From Oscillatoriales cyanobacterium (lineage in GTDB: Bacteria > Cyanobacteriota > Cyanobacteriia > Cyanobacteriales > Laspinemataceae): a stretch of DNA of 64,000 bases. Numbering within the stretch: the stretch's first letter is position 1; every line of letters starts with the position of its first letter. A model generated the notes under the pieces. It had not been told where the DNA came from and did not search any database. It saw only the letters and a program-made list of their open reading frames with translations. The DNA lies in the NCBI GenBank assembly GCA_011390955.1, contig JAABRM010000024.1, positions 1 to 64,000 on the forward strand, written 5' to 3'. This document shows positions 1 through 7,861 of the stretch, in pieces. A program made the translations under genes and the position numbers.

Positions 1-315
1 ACCTAATATCTCACTATTGTACCATTCCCAAAATTCAGACACTTTACTAAATGTCTTTAAGGCGTTATGTACCTTAATAGCTTTTTGGTAAGCACTGATT
101 ACATTATCAGTAGTAAATGAATTGCAATCACAACCTTTGTTTGTACGTTTGCCGGTTGCGGGATCGATAAACTGCAATCTGATATATTTATTTCGCTCTA
201 ATTTTAATCCCACTGAGTAATCCCCTAACTCAGTTACTAACTTGTGATACAGTTTTATGGTATCACCGTAATCTTGAAAAATACCGCTATTTGGGGTGTT
301 CGATTCATCACTCAT
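1..315 (-). CDS. N-terminal part of a possible tyrosine recombinase/integrase (cut by window edge)
   Basis: The frame is open from an ATG at 313-315 on the minus strand to the window edge, giving 105 residues without a stop. The protein starts MSDESNTPNSGIF and contains a Y-IRLQFIDPATGKR stretch followed by helical sequence (AYQKAIKVHNALKTFSKV). That layout resembles the arm-binding and core-binding start of cyanobacterial phage-type integrases. The catalytic domain lies outside the window, so the family is an inference from a short segment. The coding frame is fairly well supported by the absence of stops. It could instead be an unrelated conserved cyanobacterial protein. Confidence 0.42.
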   Translation of the reverse strand, partial: MSDESNTPNSGIFQDYGDTIKLYHKLVTELGDYSVGLKLERNKYIRLQFIDPATGKRTNKGCDCNSFTTDNVISAYQKAIKVHNALKTFSKVSEFWEWYNSEILG

Positions 316-478
316 TTTTCGCTCAATCCAGTAAAACCACAACAGCGAGTGAGTTAAAAGTGACGGTATATCAACGGTTGTAGCTTATAGGATATCCTAT
401 AAATAAAGACTATTTGCGACCATCCAAAAAAAGGAAAGTTGCGGCGGTTAGAAAAAATTTATCCCATTGTTAATCAAC

Positions 479-862
479 ATGACTCAAATGCCGGACAATC
501 TAAAAGCCATTGATGACAAACTCTCCCAACGTCATATCGATCTCGATCCCAATGGCTATTTTATTATTTACCTAGACCGAGAAGCAGGGCTGATTTGTGC
601 TAAACACTTTACAAATGCGATCGACGATCGCGGTTTAGCGATCGATCCCGAAACTGGCGAAGTGATTCCCGCAAGGGGTAAAGTAGAACGGACTCACACC
701 ACTATCTTTACCGGGAAAACGGCTAAACAAATTTGTGTGAAAATTTTTGAAGAAACTAGCCCAGTTCCCGTCACCATGCTGAATCATGCCGCTTATTTAG
801 GCCGCGAATTTGTTCGGGCGGAAATGGCCTTAGTCACCGGCGAGGAGTATGTGCAAGATTAA
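479..862 (+). CDS. DUF4346 domain protein
   Basis: This is a 127-residue soluble protein that matches the cyanobacterial DUF4346 family over its whole length. Recognisable blocks are HIDLDPNGYF, AIDPETGEVIPARGK and the C-terminal AAYLGREFVRAEMAL-TGEEYVQD. The function of the family is unknown. I chose the ATG at 479, whose product begins MTQMPDNLKAIDD, over an in-frame TTG twelve bases upstream that would add only MLIN. The gene stands alone: an integrase-like gene is divergent on the left, and a heptamer repeat array begins a few bases after the stop. Confidence 0.72.
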   Translation: MTQMPDNLKAIDDKLSQRHIDLDPNGYFIIYLDREAGLICAKHFTNAIDDRGLAIDPETGEVIPARGKVERTHTTIFTGKTAKQICVKIFEETSPVPVTMLNHAAYLGREFVRAEMALVTGEEYVQD

Positions 863-865
863 TTA

Positions 866-1048
866 GTTATTGGTTGTTGGTTGTTAGTTATTGGTTGTTG
901 GTTGTTGGTTGTTAGTTGTTGGTTTTTAGTTATTGGGTAGTTGTTGGTTGTTAGTTGTTGGTTGTTAGTTGTTGGCTATGGCTCTAACAAACAACAAACA
1001 ACAAACAACAAATAACCAATAACCAACAACAAACAACCAACAACTAAT
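866..1048. repeat. Heptamer (TTGTTGG-type) array in inverted arrangement
   Basis: The left half is a run of TTGTTGG, TTGTTAG and TTATTGG heptamers on the plus strand. The right half is the complementary CAACAAA/CCAATAA heptamers. The two halves can fold into one long imperfect stem between two convergent genes. This fits the short tandemly repeated repetitive sequences known from filamentous cyanobacteria. It may also act as a bidirectional terminator, which is an inference. Confidence 0.85.
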
Positions 1049-1050
1049 GA

Positions 1051-1755
1051 CTAATTAATGTACCAGTAATATGTCACCATGGGAATCACCGTGGCTAAGA
1101 TTAAGAGCACCACAACCACAATGGTGGAATTAAACGTATCGGTTTCTTCCGCCGTTTTATAGGTGCGTTCCACATCAACGGAATTGTCAAACACCGGCGG
1201 GCCGGGATCCGGTTCCCCAGATAATACCGTGGCGACGCGATCGCTGGCATCCAACAGGGCTTGATTATATTTGTCCCCTTGGATCAAAGGCACCTGAATC
1301 GTATCATTCACCACACTAGCCGCAATGTCATCGGTGAGGAGGGATTTTACTGCTTCTCCGACGCGAATTCCCGCGTTATTGGTCACGTTATCGATCGCAA
1401 TTAAGACTTGATTGGCTTGTGCTTCTGGGGTGGGAAACCACTTCTCAAATAGCTGATTAGTGAAATCTTCAATACTCAAGCCATAATCTAAACGGTGAAT
1501 CGTCACCAACCAGGGTTGATAGCCGGTTTTTTCCGCCACCGCATCAAACTGTTTGCTAATTTGGCCTTCATTCAGTCGGCTAAGAATTTCTCCATCATCC
1601 AAAACTCGACTGCGATCGGGGGGCGTCGGGGGCATTTGATACATTCCCGTCGCACTCGCAGGTAATGCCACCAACCCACTGGTTAACAGAATCGTCACCA
1701 TCACCGCGATTAGCCGCTGAGTATATTTTCTTAAAGAAAAAATTGCTTGTTTCAT
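1051..1755 (-). CDS. psb32: TPM-domain protein, Psb32/TLP18.3-like
   Basis: The protein has 234 residues. An N-terminal hydrophobic signal/anchor (about residues 15-36, ending near ASA) is followed by a TPM domain (about 45-180, with VLDDGEILS, the YQPWLVTIHRLDYG block and QVLIAIDNVTNNAGIRVGE). A C-terminal membrane segment lies at about 212-232. The pattern is that of cyanobacterial Psb32, related to the plant lumen protein TLP18.3 involved in photosystem II repair and protection. Localisation at the thylakoid, with the TPM domain in the lumen, is inferred from the topology. The gene faces the DUF4346 gene across a repeat array. The exact symbol is less certain than the TPM-family assignment. 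Confidence 0.72.
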   Translation of the reverse strand: MKQAIFSLRKYTQRLIAVMVTILLTSGLVALPASATGMYQMPPTPPDRSRVLDDGEILSRLNEGQISKQFDAVAEKTGYQPWLVTIHRLDYGLSIEDFTNQLFEKWFPTPEAQANQVLIAIDNVTNNAGIRVGEAVKSLLTDDIAASVVNDTIQVPLIQGDKYNQALLDASDRVATVLSGEPDPGPPVFDNSVDVERTYKTAEETDTFNSTIVVVVLLILATVIPMVTYYWYIN

Positions 1756-2337
1756 CTGCTTATGTAAGAAAACTGATGTTCAATATCTTACATTTAATGG
1801 TTGTTGGTTGTTGGTTGTTCGTTGTTGGTTGTTGGTTGTTGGTTGTTGGTTGTTCGTTGTTTGTGTTGTAATAAATTGTAAATAGCAAATCTGTAATAAT
1901 AGCCAGAGCGACTGCGGCGAAAGTCTTTTGGTCAAATAACTTGCCCTAATATAGCGATTGTCATAGTTATGAAGTACAAAAAAAATTTGTCATTCCCGCC
2001 TTCGCGGGAATCCAGAAAATCTCTGTAATTCCCGAACGACAATAACCGCTAAGTAGACGGGCAGAAATAAATGCACTAGATACCATATCAGAAGAAAAAC
2101 TGTCATTCCCGCCCCACGCATTCGCGGGGGTAAACTCCGACGGGAATCCACAGCCTATCGGCGGGGAACGAAAAGTGCAATTAATTATCTTCACCTACTT
2201 ATATCCATAAAATAGTCAAGACATAGAAACCCGGTTTTTTTGGCAAAACCGGCTTTCTGATTTCTGGTTGAGGCGCGATCGCTCATAAAGCTATTCTATA
2301 TTATCGCCAAAAAATATCGCAAAAAATCTGGGCAAAA
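1756..2337. repeat. Gene-free stretch filled with repeats
   Basis: I see no convincing gene here. It holds a TTGTTGG heptamer array (about 1797-1865), a MITE-like element (1950-2051), a second GTCATTCCCGCC/GGGAATCC palindromic core (about 2100-2160), and a hairpin built on AGAAACCCGGTTTT and AAAACCGGCTTTCT (about 2225-2258). The hairpin could end transcription near the Uma2 gene. Confidence 0.7.
1950..2051. mobile_element. MITE-like element, family A, copy 1
   Basis: The element begins TATAGCGATTGTCATAG and ends CGACAATAACCGCTA. The ends are imperfect inverted repeats of each other, through GAAGTACA on the left and a diverged counterpart on the right. The core is the palindrome GTCATTCCCGCC...GGGAATCC. 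Two further copies lie at 4979-5075 and 25248-25376. It carries no reading frame, so any movement would need a transposase supplied from elsewhere. Confidence 0.6.
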
Positions 2338-2979
2338 TTATGGCTGAAATTGCTGCAATAACCAAGAGACAACTTCATTTTGGCTGGTTTTACGACTGCG
2401 CTGTAATGCTTCTTCCAGAATTGACATTTCTAACCCTGGAAACACTTGGGACTCGGTAATTATGCGGCTGCCGCGATCGGCCACCGCAAAGGCAATTATT
2501 TGGACATTTTGCACATCTACAATCCAATATTCTGATACATTCAAGCTTTCATAAAGTAAGCGTTTTTCTCCTTTGTCATCTACTAAGGAAGTATTGGCGA
2601 CTTCTATGACTAAATCTGGGGCGGGATAAATATCTAAGTCAATAATCGAAGTCCCCCAAGGAATAACATTCGCATTGTCACTAACATAATAAGACACATC
2701 TGGTTGTGAGTCTTCATATCCAGTTTTGCGATAAGTGCAGTTATCTTTCCCATTAATGGGAATTCCTTTTAAAGCCGCAAAAAGTCCCATTGCGATAATA
2801 ATAATTGCATGATCCCTAGCGTGGTCTGAACCAACTGGTGACATTTCAATCCTCACTTTTCCGTTGTGGTAGTAGCATTTTGCTTTTGCTAATGCAGGGT
2901 CTTCAATAGTTTGGAGATATTCATCCCAGGTGGCTTTAACCCAGGTATCTGTAAGAATTTTTGTTTTTAGTTGACTCAT
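2338..2979 (-). CDS. Uma2 family (DUF820) putative restriction-endonuclease-fold protein
   Basis: The 213 residues fit the usual length and order of Uma2 proteins, a PD-(D/E)XK-like family greatly expanded in cyanobacteria. Visible features are the N-terminal TWDEYLQ region, EMSPVGSDHARDH, SQPDVSYYV, the core PAPDLVIEVAN strand that carries the candidate acidic residues, then a downstream lysine and the YESLNVSEYWIVD block. The biochemical role is not established for the family; nucleic-acid cleavage is inferred from the fold. It is monocistronic and upstream of the ImmA gene on the same strand, with an AGAAACC-type hairpin past its stop. Confidence 0.82.
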   Translation of the reverse strand: MSQLKTKILTDTWVKATWDEYLQTIEDPALAKAKCYYHNGKVRIEMSPVGSDHARDHAIIIIAMGLFAALKGIPINGKDNCTYRKTGYEDSQPDVSYYVSDNANVIPWGTSIIDLDIYPAPDLVIEVANTSLVDDKGEKRLLYESLNVSEYWIVDVQNVQIIAFAVADRGSRIITESQVFPGLEMSILEEALQRSRKTSQNEVVSWLLQQFQP

Positions 2980-3194
2980 AAAATACCCTCATTGTTTAGC
3001 GATAATACAGCGTTTTTCTGATGATTGAACCATAAACGTTGCATCTGTGGTCTATTCAGCAGAAGAACGCTGTAAAACCAGAATAAATATCTTTGACAAA
3101 ATTACTCTTGTTCTGGTTAAAATCAATCGTTAATGATGCTACTTTTATCCCAAAAAAAGCCCCAAAAACCCGGTTTCTTTGTCCCAATGCCTCT

Positions 3195-3875
3195 TTACCC
3201 AAACAAAGGCACATCCCCATCGATCGCCGCTTGACCGGGATAAATTTGGCGACTATTTTTCAAAACATAAATCCAGCCCAAATCTTGCAGCCGATTGACT
3301 AAATTGGAAATACTCACCCCCAGCTCATCTTTTAATTCATATAAATGAGGCCAAAGAGTTAAATCTCGTTGCTGGGCTTTAGCTAATAAAATATGTCTCG
3401 GCATCAGTAAGCAACCGGCAAAATATTGGGCTTGCCACTCAATTGATTCCAGTTCGCGGGAACTGCCTTTGCCCCGACAAAAAAACGGCTCATTACTGTT
3501 AAAAATGTCCGTTTTTTGTTCCTCCGTGGGTGATGTTATCCCATCCGCCACTTCTTGATTAATATGTAATACCCAATGACCGATTTCATGGGCCAGGGTG
3601 GACTCTTGAAACCCTTGGGGTAGATTCAATATATCCTCATTAATTTCAATTAGCCTTTGCTGGGGCAAAATTCGGGCGGCGATCGCGCCTAATTCGTCGG
3701 AGGGGATGCGTTCCCAGACCACCCCCAAGTCCAAAAAATCCGCCACCAGAGTGGCATCAAACGGCCAACTGGGGGCAAATTGGCAGCCGCGTCCCTGCAT
3801 TCGTCTCAGCAAATGACTGGCTTGATACTCAATTGCTGATTTGGAATAGAAGCGATACGGCTTGAAAATACTCAT
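3195..3875 (-). CDS. ImmA/IrrE family metallo-endopeptidase
   Basis: The 226-residue protein carries the zinc-binding HEIGH motif at about residues 96-100 (AHEIGHWVLH). A downstream helix, SIEWQAQYFAGCLLMP at about 147, supplies the expected third ligand Glu and the typical LLMP motif. This is the ImmA/IrrE (COG2856) peptidase family, whose known members cleave repressors in response to stress or DNA damage. The start codon lies three bases after the stop of the upstream XRE gene, so the two are almost certainly co-transcribed and translationally coupled. The likely substrate is the partner XRE repressor, by analogy with ImmA/ImmR and DdrO/IrrE. The family call is strong and the substrate is inferred. 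Confidence 0.85.
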   Translation of the reverse strand: MSIFKPYRFYSKSAIEYQASHLLRRMQGRGCQFAPSWPFDATLVADFLDLGVVWERIPSDELGAIAARILPQQRLIEINEDILNLPQGFQESTLAHEIGHWVLHINQEVADGITSPTEEQKTDIFNSNEPFFCRGKGSSRELESIEWQAQYFAGCLLMPRHILLAKAQQRDLTLWPHLYELKDELGVSISNLVNRLQDLGWIYVLKNSRQIYPGQAAIDGDVPLFG

Positions 3876-3878
3876 GCA

Positions 3879-4217
3879 TTATTCCCCCTCGTTCACGGTT
3901 TGAAAGACTTTCTGGGCAAATTCGGGATTTTCCTGCATTCGTCGCAACAAGGCAGGCATATCCTTATAGTTTTGCTTGAGAAACTCCTCATATTGTTGCG
4001 GCAGTCGTCCCGCTAACACGATCAACTCTTCCGGGTTTAGGCGCAGGTGCTTGGCCAAACCCCGAATGATTTCTTCCTTGGGGGCATAGTCGGCGCGATC
4101 GTTTTCCAGCTTGGACAAATAGCTGAAGTTGACCCCCAGCAGTTTGGCCAAGTCTCGCTGGCTATATCCATTGTCCTTCCGGGCTTGCAAAATCAGCTTT
4201 CCAAAGGTCTGTTCCAC
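3879..4217 (-). CDS. XRE-family HTH repressor paired with ImmA peptidase
   Basis: The protein has 112 residues. An N-terminal helix-turn-helix of the XRE/Cro type spans about residues 8-65 (ARKDNGYSQRDLAKLLGV, NFSYLSKLEND), followed by a helical tail that probably mediates dimerisation. It is the first gene of an XRE-ImmA operon. The region upstream of its start contains four copies of an 18-bp dyad (GTTGA-N8-TCAAC), described separately, which are good candidates for its binding sites. One dyad overlaps the -35 element of a plus-strand promoter for the divergent gene, so this regulator probably represses both sides. Confidence 0.87.
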   Translation of the reverse strand: MEQTFGKLILQARKDNGYSQRDLAKLLGVNFSYLSKLENDRADYAPKEEIIRGLAKHLRLNPEELIVLAGRLPQQYEEFLKQNYKDMPALLRRMQENPEFAQKVFQTVNEGE

Positions 4218-4252
4218 GGCTGTATCTCCTACTCTGTCTACATTTTAAGCAA

Positions 4253-4366
4253 TTTGACAAAAAAATCAATCTCGGTGTTGACGTTTTATTCAACCCAAGC
4301 TATACTGGATTTAGTTGATTAAAAAATCAACATTCTCCGCTCCAGTAAGTTGAATATTAAGTCAAC
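4253..4366. promoter_or_regulatory. Four 18-bp operators (GTTGA-N8-TCAAC) in the XRE/ImmA divergent region
   Basis: Dyads of identical length lie at 4277-4294, 4314-4331 and 4349-4366. All three have GTTGA and TCAAC arms with an eight-base spacer. A weaker relative (TTTGA...TCAAT) lies at 4253-4270. Centre-to-centre distances are 24, 37 and 35 bases. They sit between the XRE start and the divergent small gene, which points to cooperative binding by the XRE protein; that is an inference. Confidence 0.72.
4278..4306 (+). promoter_or_regulatory. Sigma70-type promoter for the divergent small gene
   Basis: TTGACG at 4278-4283 and TATACT at 4301-4306 are separated by exactly 17 bases and face the gene at 4475. 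The -35 box lies within the operator at 4277-4294, and the next operator begins eight bases past the -10. Binding at either would block transcription. A second, weaker plus-strand pair (TTGAAT at 4350, TATAAC at 4372, 16-base spacing) overlaps the last operator. Confidence 0.6.
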
Positions 4367-4474
4367 TTTAGTATAACACCAGCCATGTCTGACTAGATTT
4401 CTGGCTGGATTGGGCAGAGAAAGGGGATTGTCGATCGCGATCGGGTCGGTTATAGGACGCAACTGGGAGGAACC

Positions 4475-4837
4475 ATGCTGAAAACTTGGAGAGATACTCA
4501 CTACCAACTGGATAGCGAAGATTGGCTTTACATTGCCAAACATGAGGATCGCGGTGCAGCTTCCCTGGTGTGTCCCGGTTATGCCCGTGATGGCTGCGGA
4601 TTTAGCATTCACTTTACGCCAGATCATATTGAGTTATTGAAAAATCTGATTACGGTGCTGCAAAGCTGTGCTAGTCAGCCCGTGAATCAGCCCATCAATC
4701 TGTCACCTAATCAGTCAGAAATGGGCGATTCGCTTCGGGATAATTTCCCTTCACGGGAAATTGCTCACAACCGCAAAAATCGAGGAAATGCTTACAAATA
4801 TCCAGCCCCAGAAAGTCAGCGACATTTAATTCAATAG
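4475..4837 (+). CDS. Hypothetical protein, divergent from XRE/ImmA pair
   Basis: This 120-residue protein belongs to no family I recognise. The N-terminal 70 residues look like a compact domain with two cysteines (CPGYARDGCGFSIHF). The C-terminal half is polar, Asn/Gln/Ser-rich and probably disordered. A GGGAGG Shine-Dalgarno sits six bases before the ATG. Its promoter overlaps operators that probably bind the divergent XRE protein, so it is likely a regulated target of that stress switch. No transmembrane segment is visible. Function unknown. Confidence 0.55.
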   Translation: MLKTWRDTHYQLDSEDWLYIAKHEDRGAASLVCPGYARDGCGFSIHFTPDHIELLKNLITVLQSCASQPVNQPINLSPNQSEMGDSLRDNFPSREIAHNRKNRGNAYKYPAPESQRHLIQ

Positions 4838-5134
4838 TCAGCATTCAGCTATTAGCAATGTAGGGTGTGTTAGGCGGTCATATCAATAAATCACAATCAT
4901 CCATATTTTACCGCCGTAACGCACCAGATTGAATGATTTTTTATCAGCCAAAAAAATCACCATTCAGCTACCAGTATTTATAGCAATTGTCATAGTTATT
5001 ACAAAAAGACTGTCATTCCCGCGCAGGCTGGAATCCAAAAAAACTCTGTACTTAATTGGGACAATACCCGCTATATTTACGCAAGATTACCAAGATTACC
5101 ACAATTAAATTTTAACTCATAGGAGTGTTTTATC
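4838..5134. repeat. Repeat-containing gap with GTAGGGTGTG element and MITE copy
   Basis: The pair GTAGGGTGTGTTAGGCGG and CCGCCGTAACGCACCAG (about 4860-4926) is a short inverted element of a kind seen again at 7617-7770. It is followed by family A MITE copy 2. There is no gene. Confidence 0.6.
4979..5075. mobile_element. MITE-like element, family A, copy 2
   Basis: It has the same ends as copies 1 and 3: TATAGCAATTGTCATAG on the left and GACAATACCCGCTATA on the right. The core palindrome has decayed (CATTCCCGCGCAGGCTGGAATCC), so this copy looks older. It lies about 60 bases before the gene at 5135. Confidence 0.6.
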
Positions 5135-5824
5135 ATGGCTAAGAAAGCAACAATTTCCGTTTTTGGTGTCAAACCGGATAATGCCATTATTGTCCCCGAA
5201 TTACCTCTGGCAGTTCGGAATAACTGCCAAAGCGGTAAATGGACAATCGGCGATAATGAATATGGCTCTAAACTCGGCATGACCATCTTAAAATTTAGTA
5301 AATTTTTTGGCAGCTTAGGGCAAACACAAAATACAATTTGGGGACAGTTGTGGTTTGTGGCGGAATCGGGAGAATTACCCCAAAATGTGGTGATGGTGAC
5401 TTATGTGAAAGGCCGCAGTTTACGGGATTTTAATCGCTTAGTGGCCTCAGTCCAGAGCCGAGGAATCGAACCGGCAGAGGGCATTTTTGTCCCTGAATTT
5501 ATGAAACATTCCGGGCAAAAACCTGATGAAGCTGGTGTGATTAAACCCATTAACTATTATAGCCTAAAATGGAATTGGGTTGAGCGATCGGATTGGTCGA
5601 TGGTGGAAAAAGCCGCAGCGGTTTTAGATGATTCCAGCAATCACAGCCGGATGATTGATTTAGACAGTACGGCAAATATGATTTGTTTGGATAATTTGCC
5701 GCCCCATGAAATTGCCAGTTTAATGATGGCTTATACTAATGGTCACGAGTCTCATGGTGAGTTAAGTTTGGTGGGGGCTGATGAAGCTTTGCCCCGCTTA
5801 CCAGAAATGGCTGATGCGGTGTAA
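5135..5824 (+). CDS. Unrecognised 229-residue soluble protein at head of the coiled-coil cluster
   Basis: I do not recognise a family. The protein begins MAKKATISVFGVK and is mixed alpha/beta with no signal, membrane segment or coiled coil. Its middle holds a hydrophobic beta-rich region (NTIWGQLWFVAESGELPQNVV, about 65-90), and the C-terminus is acidic. An AGGAGTG Shine-Dalgarno lies upstream of the ATG. It is the first of five plus-strand genes (5135-11052) separated only by repeat arrays; the next three include two coiled-coil paralogues. Co-function is suggested by strand and order only. Confidence 0.6.
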   Translation: MAKKATISVFGVKPDNAIIVPELPLAVRNNCQSGKWTIGDNEYGSKLGMTILKFSKFFGSLGQTQNTIWGQLWFVAESGELPQNVVMVTYVKGRSLRDFNRLVASVQSRGIEPAEGIFVPEFMKHSGQKPDEAGVIKPINYYSLKWNWVERSDWSMVEKAAAVLDDSSNHSRMIDLDSTANMICLDNLPPHEIASLMMAYTNGHESHGELSLVGADEALPRLPEMADAV

Positions 5825-5825
5825 T

Positions 5826-6016
5826 TGTTAGTTGTTGGTGGTTAGTTGTTTGTTGTTTGTTGTTTGTTCATTGTTGTTTGTTGGTGGTTGGGTAGGGATA
5901 TTTCAGGAGGGATTATTTGGTTGTTTGGCTCACTCATAACCAACAACTAACAACTAACAACAAACAACAACCAACCAACAACAACCAACAACCAACCAAC
6001 AACAACCAAGCAACAA
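5826..6016. repeat. Heptamer array with inverted halves
   Basis: TTGTTGG/TTGTTTG units on the plus strand (5826-5890) are followed by complementary AACAACC units (5937-6016), forming a long potential stem. The array also produces a spurious low-complexity N-terminal extension of the next reading frame. Confidence 0.85.
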
Positions 6017-6042
6017 ATGCTTTAATCAAGAAAAAATCAGCC

Positions 6043-6345
6043 ATGAAAAAAGTTGCAGTTTCGATGAATGAGGCGTTGTGGGAAAAACGATTGCGAGGCA
6101 ATTTATCCACAATTGAACATATCCGCAAGGATGGATTTAATGATTTAAAGGCGATCGCCGATGATTTCCACCACCTCCAAACGGTTTTAACTTCTGTCCA
6201 GCATAATTATCAGGCACTTTTGGCACAAAATCAACGCCTAAAATCGATGTTGCTGAGGAGTATCGATGAGTGTTATTGCTGGCCAGGAAATCGATGCGAT
6301 CGCTGTACTAAAATAATTAAATTGCTCGGTGAATGTGGGATGTAG
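6043..6345 (+). CDS. Hypothetical 100-residue protein with Cys-rich C-terminus
   Basis: The ATG at 6043 starts MKKVAVSMNEALWEKRL. An in-frame start further upstream would add only repeat-encoded Asn/Gln/Thr residues and is rejected. The sequence is largely helical and ends in a short cysteine cluster (CYCWPGNRCDRC, four Cys) that could bind a metal. No family is recognised. It lies between the 229-residue protein and the first coiled-coil protein and may belong with them. Confidence 0.55.
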   Translation: MKKVAVSMNEALWEKRLRGNLSTIEHIRKDGFNDLKAIADDFHHLQTVLTSVQHNYQALLAQNQRLKSMLLRSIDECYCWPGNRCDRCTKIIKLLGECGM

Positions 6346-6346
6346 G

Positions 6347-6475
6347 GAATAATTGATAATTGATAATTGATAATTGATAATTGATAATTGATAATTGATA
6401 ATTGATAATTGATAATTGATAATTGATAATTTTGTTTAATTGTCAATTATCAATTGTTAATTGTTAATTATCCCC
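6347..6475. repeat. 10-mer (TGATAATTGA) tandem array with inverted end
   Basis: About eight head-to-tail copies of AATTGATAAT are followed by the partial complement CAATTATCAATTGTTAATTG, making a terminal hairpin. It is preceded by GTAGGGAATA, as at 63850. Arrays of the same type occur at 27755 and 63856. Confidence 0.85.
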
Positions 6476-6540
6476 CACACCCTTCCCGGTCAACGAATAA
6501 CTAACAACGAATAACCAATAACAATAATGGGAGTAAAACT

Positions 6541-7527
6541 ATGGCGATAATTTCACAACCAGAAACCAAAGAACAGATTTTGTCAGCGTTTCAAAAGCTG
6601 TTAGCGGAAAAGAAAAAGAATGAGTCTAAGGTTTACACCAAGGAAGAGGAAGCTAAGAAAGAAAAGAATCAAGAATTAATCGAAGTTGCCGCTAATTATA
6701 CCGTTGATAGTATTGTTAATGGGATGGCGGCGCTGCAATTAAATTTTGGCAGTGCGATCCATGATTTGTCGGAACGGTTAAGCACAGAAGTTTCTAAGCT
6801 GGATGAACTGAAACAGGCGATCGCGATCGAAAACCAGCACTTAGAAAACTTACAGCAAATTCGCTTGGTGGCGGATGCCCTACATATTTTAAACCAAGAA
6901 CACCAAGAGAAGTTACAAACCTTAGAAAGTCAAGCCGCTTTACAAAAAGAAACCATTGACAAAGAAAAAACTCAACTGCGGAAAGCCTGGGAAAAAGAAC
7001 AAGCCGAATTTGCGTTATCTGTGACAGAAGAAGATGAGTTATTAGTCAAACAACGCACCCAAGAAAAAGCGGACTATGATTATGAAATCGATCGCTTACG
7101 GAAAGTTGAACTCGATCGCTATGAACAAGCCAAGCGGGAACAAGAACGCACATTGAAAGAACAAAACCAGGAAAAAGAAAAAGATTGGCAACAGCGCGAG
7201 AAATATCTCACCGACCATCAAGCGGAATTTGCCGAAAACGAAAAGAAAATTGCTGGCTTTGAGGAAGAACTGAAGAAAGCTTATATTAAAGCCAAAGAAG
7301 AGGCGATTAAAGAAGCGGAACGGGAGGCGAAGGTAAAAACGGATCTGTTTGAGAAAGAGTGGGAATCGACCCAACAAGGGTATGATTTGAAAGTAGCGTC
7401 ATTAGAAGCGACGATTCAACGACAAAATGAACAAATGAATAATTTAATCGCTCAACTCCAAGAAGCGACCAAGCAAGCACAAGAGTTGGCGATGAAAGCG
7501 TTTCAAAGTTCCGCAAAGGACGCTTAA
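6541..7527 (+). CDS. Long coiled-coil protein, paralogue 1
   Basis: The protein has 328 residues, very rich in Glu, Lys and Gln. It is predicted to be almost entirely helical from about residue 55 onward, with heptad-like spacing in 90-325. A non-coiled conserved block near residues 60-75 (MAALQLNFGSAIHDLSERL) matches a block in the next gene (LAQLHLGFGGAVSDLSEKL). The C-terminal segments also match (LEATIQ-QNEQM and LEETIKDQNGRI). The two are therefore paralogues. Such proteins may form filaments or scaffolds, but no function is established here. A GGGAG Shine-Dalgarno precedes the ATG. Confidence 0.75.
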   Translation: MAIISQPETKEQILSAFQKLLAEKKKNESKVYTKEEEAKKEKNQELIEVAANYTVDSIVNGMAALQLNFGSAIHDLSERLSTEVSKLDELKQAIAIENQHLENLQQIRLVADALHILNQEHQEKLQTLESQAALQKETIDKEKTQLRKAWEKEQAEFALSVTEEDELLVKQRTQEKADYDYEIDRLRKVELDRYEQAKREQERTLKEQNQEKEKDWQQREKYLTDHQAEFAENEKKIAGFEEELKKAYIKAKEEAIKEAEREAKVKTDLFEKEWESTQQGYDLKVASLEATIQRQNEQMNNLIAQLQEATKQAQELAMKAFQSSAKDA

Positions 7528-7861
7528 TTGGTAAGCATTCAGCAGTTAACTATTAGCTTTGAGATTAGTATTAGGTTGGGTTTCGTTCCTCAACCCAACC
7601 TACAACATCAGCTATCGGTAGGGTGTGATACCAAATCCGGTTGTTAAAACCCGTTTATCAGGTCATATGTCATTCCCGCGAAGGCGGGAATCCACAAGCG
7701 TTTTAGGTAATGATCATAGTCAGTATATGAGAACCGGATTTGGTATGAAAGCGCAAAGCGTAACGCACCAATAAGCCATATATAGATTAATTGCATAATC
7801 CCTAAGATAGTTAATTGCCATGATAAAATGTAAAAAATAGGAGAAATTAGGAGAAATTACG
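7528..7861. repeat. Repeat-filled gap between the coiled-coil paralogues
   Basis: The gap contains a GTTGGGTTTCGTT/AACCCAACC inverted motif (about 7573-7602) and a GTAGGGTGTG...CGTAACGCACCA element that is interrupted by the MITE-like element at 7628-7746. A GGAGAAATTAGGAG ribosome-binding region precedes the next ATG. There is no gene. Confidence 0.65.
7628..7746. mobile_element. MITE-like element, family B, with perfect 15-bp ends
   Basis: ATACCAAATCCGGTT at 7628-7642 and its exact complement AACCGGATTTGGTAT at 7732-7746 bound a 119-bp element without a reading frame. Inside is the GTCATTCCCGC/GCGGGAATCC palindrome shared with family A. The element lies inside another interspersed repeat, whose two halves (GTAGGGTGTG and GCGTAACGCACCA) flank it. 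Confidence 0.65.

Noticed and set aside
1665-1871. Plus-strand reading frame over the Psb32-like gene and heptamer array
   Set aside because: It is a shadow of the minus-strand gene followed by translated heptamers (Val/Gly/Cys/Leu repeats), with no ribosome-binding site.
1967-2194. Minus-strand frame across MITE copy 1
   Set aside because: It consists of translated repeat sequence (FPSEFTPANAWG, WIPAKAGM), a common false gene in genomes with these palindromes.
5917-6042. N-terminal extension of the small gene at 6043
   Set aside because: The extra residues are translated AACAACC heptamers (Asn/Gln/Thr runs). The ATG at 6043 is a better start.
6347-6475. CRISPR-like look of the tandem 10-mers
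   Set aside because: There are no spacers, the unit is 10 bases and the end is inverted; it is a simple tandem array.
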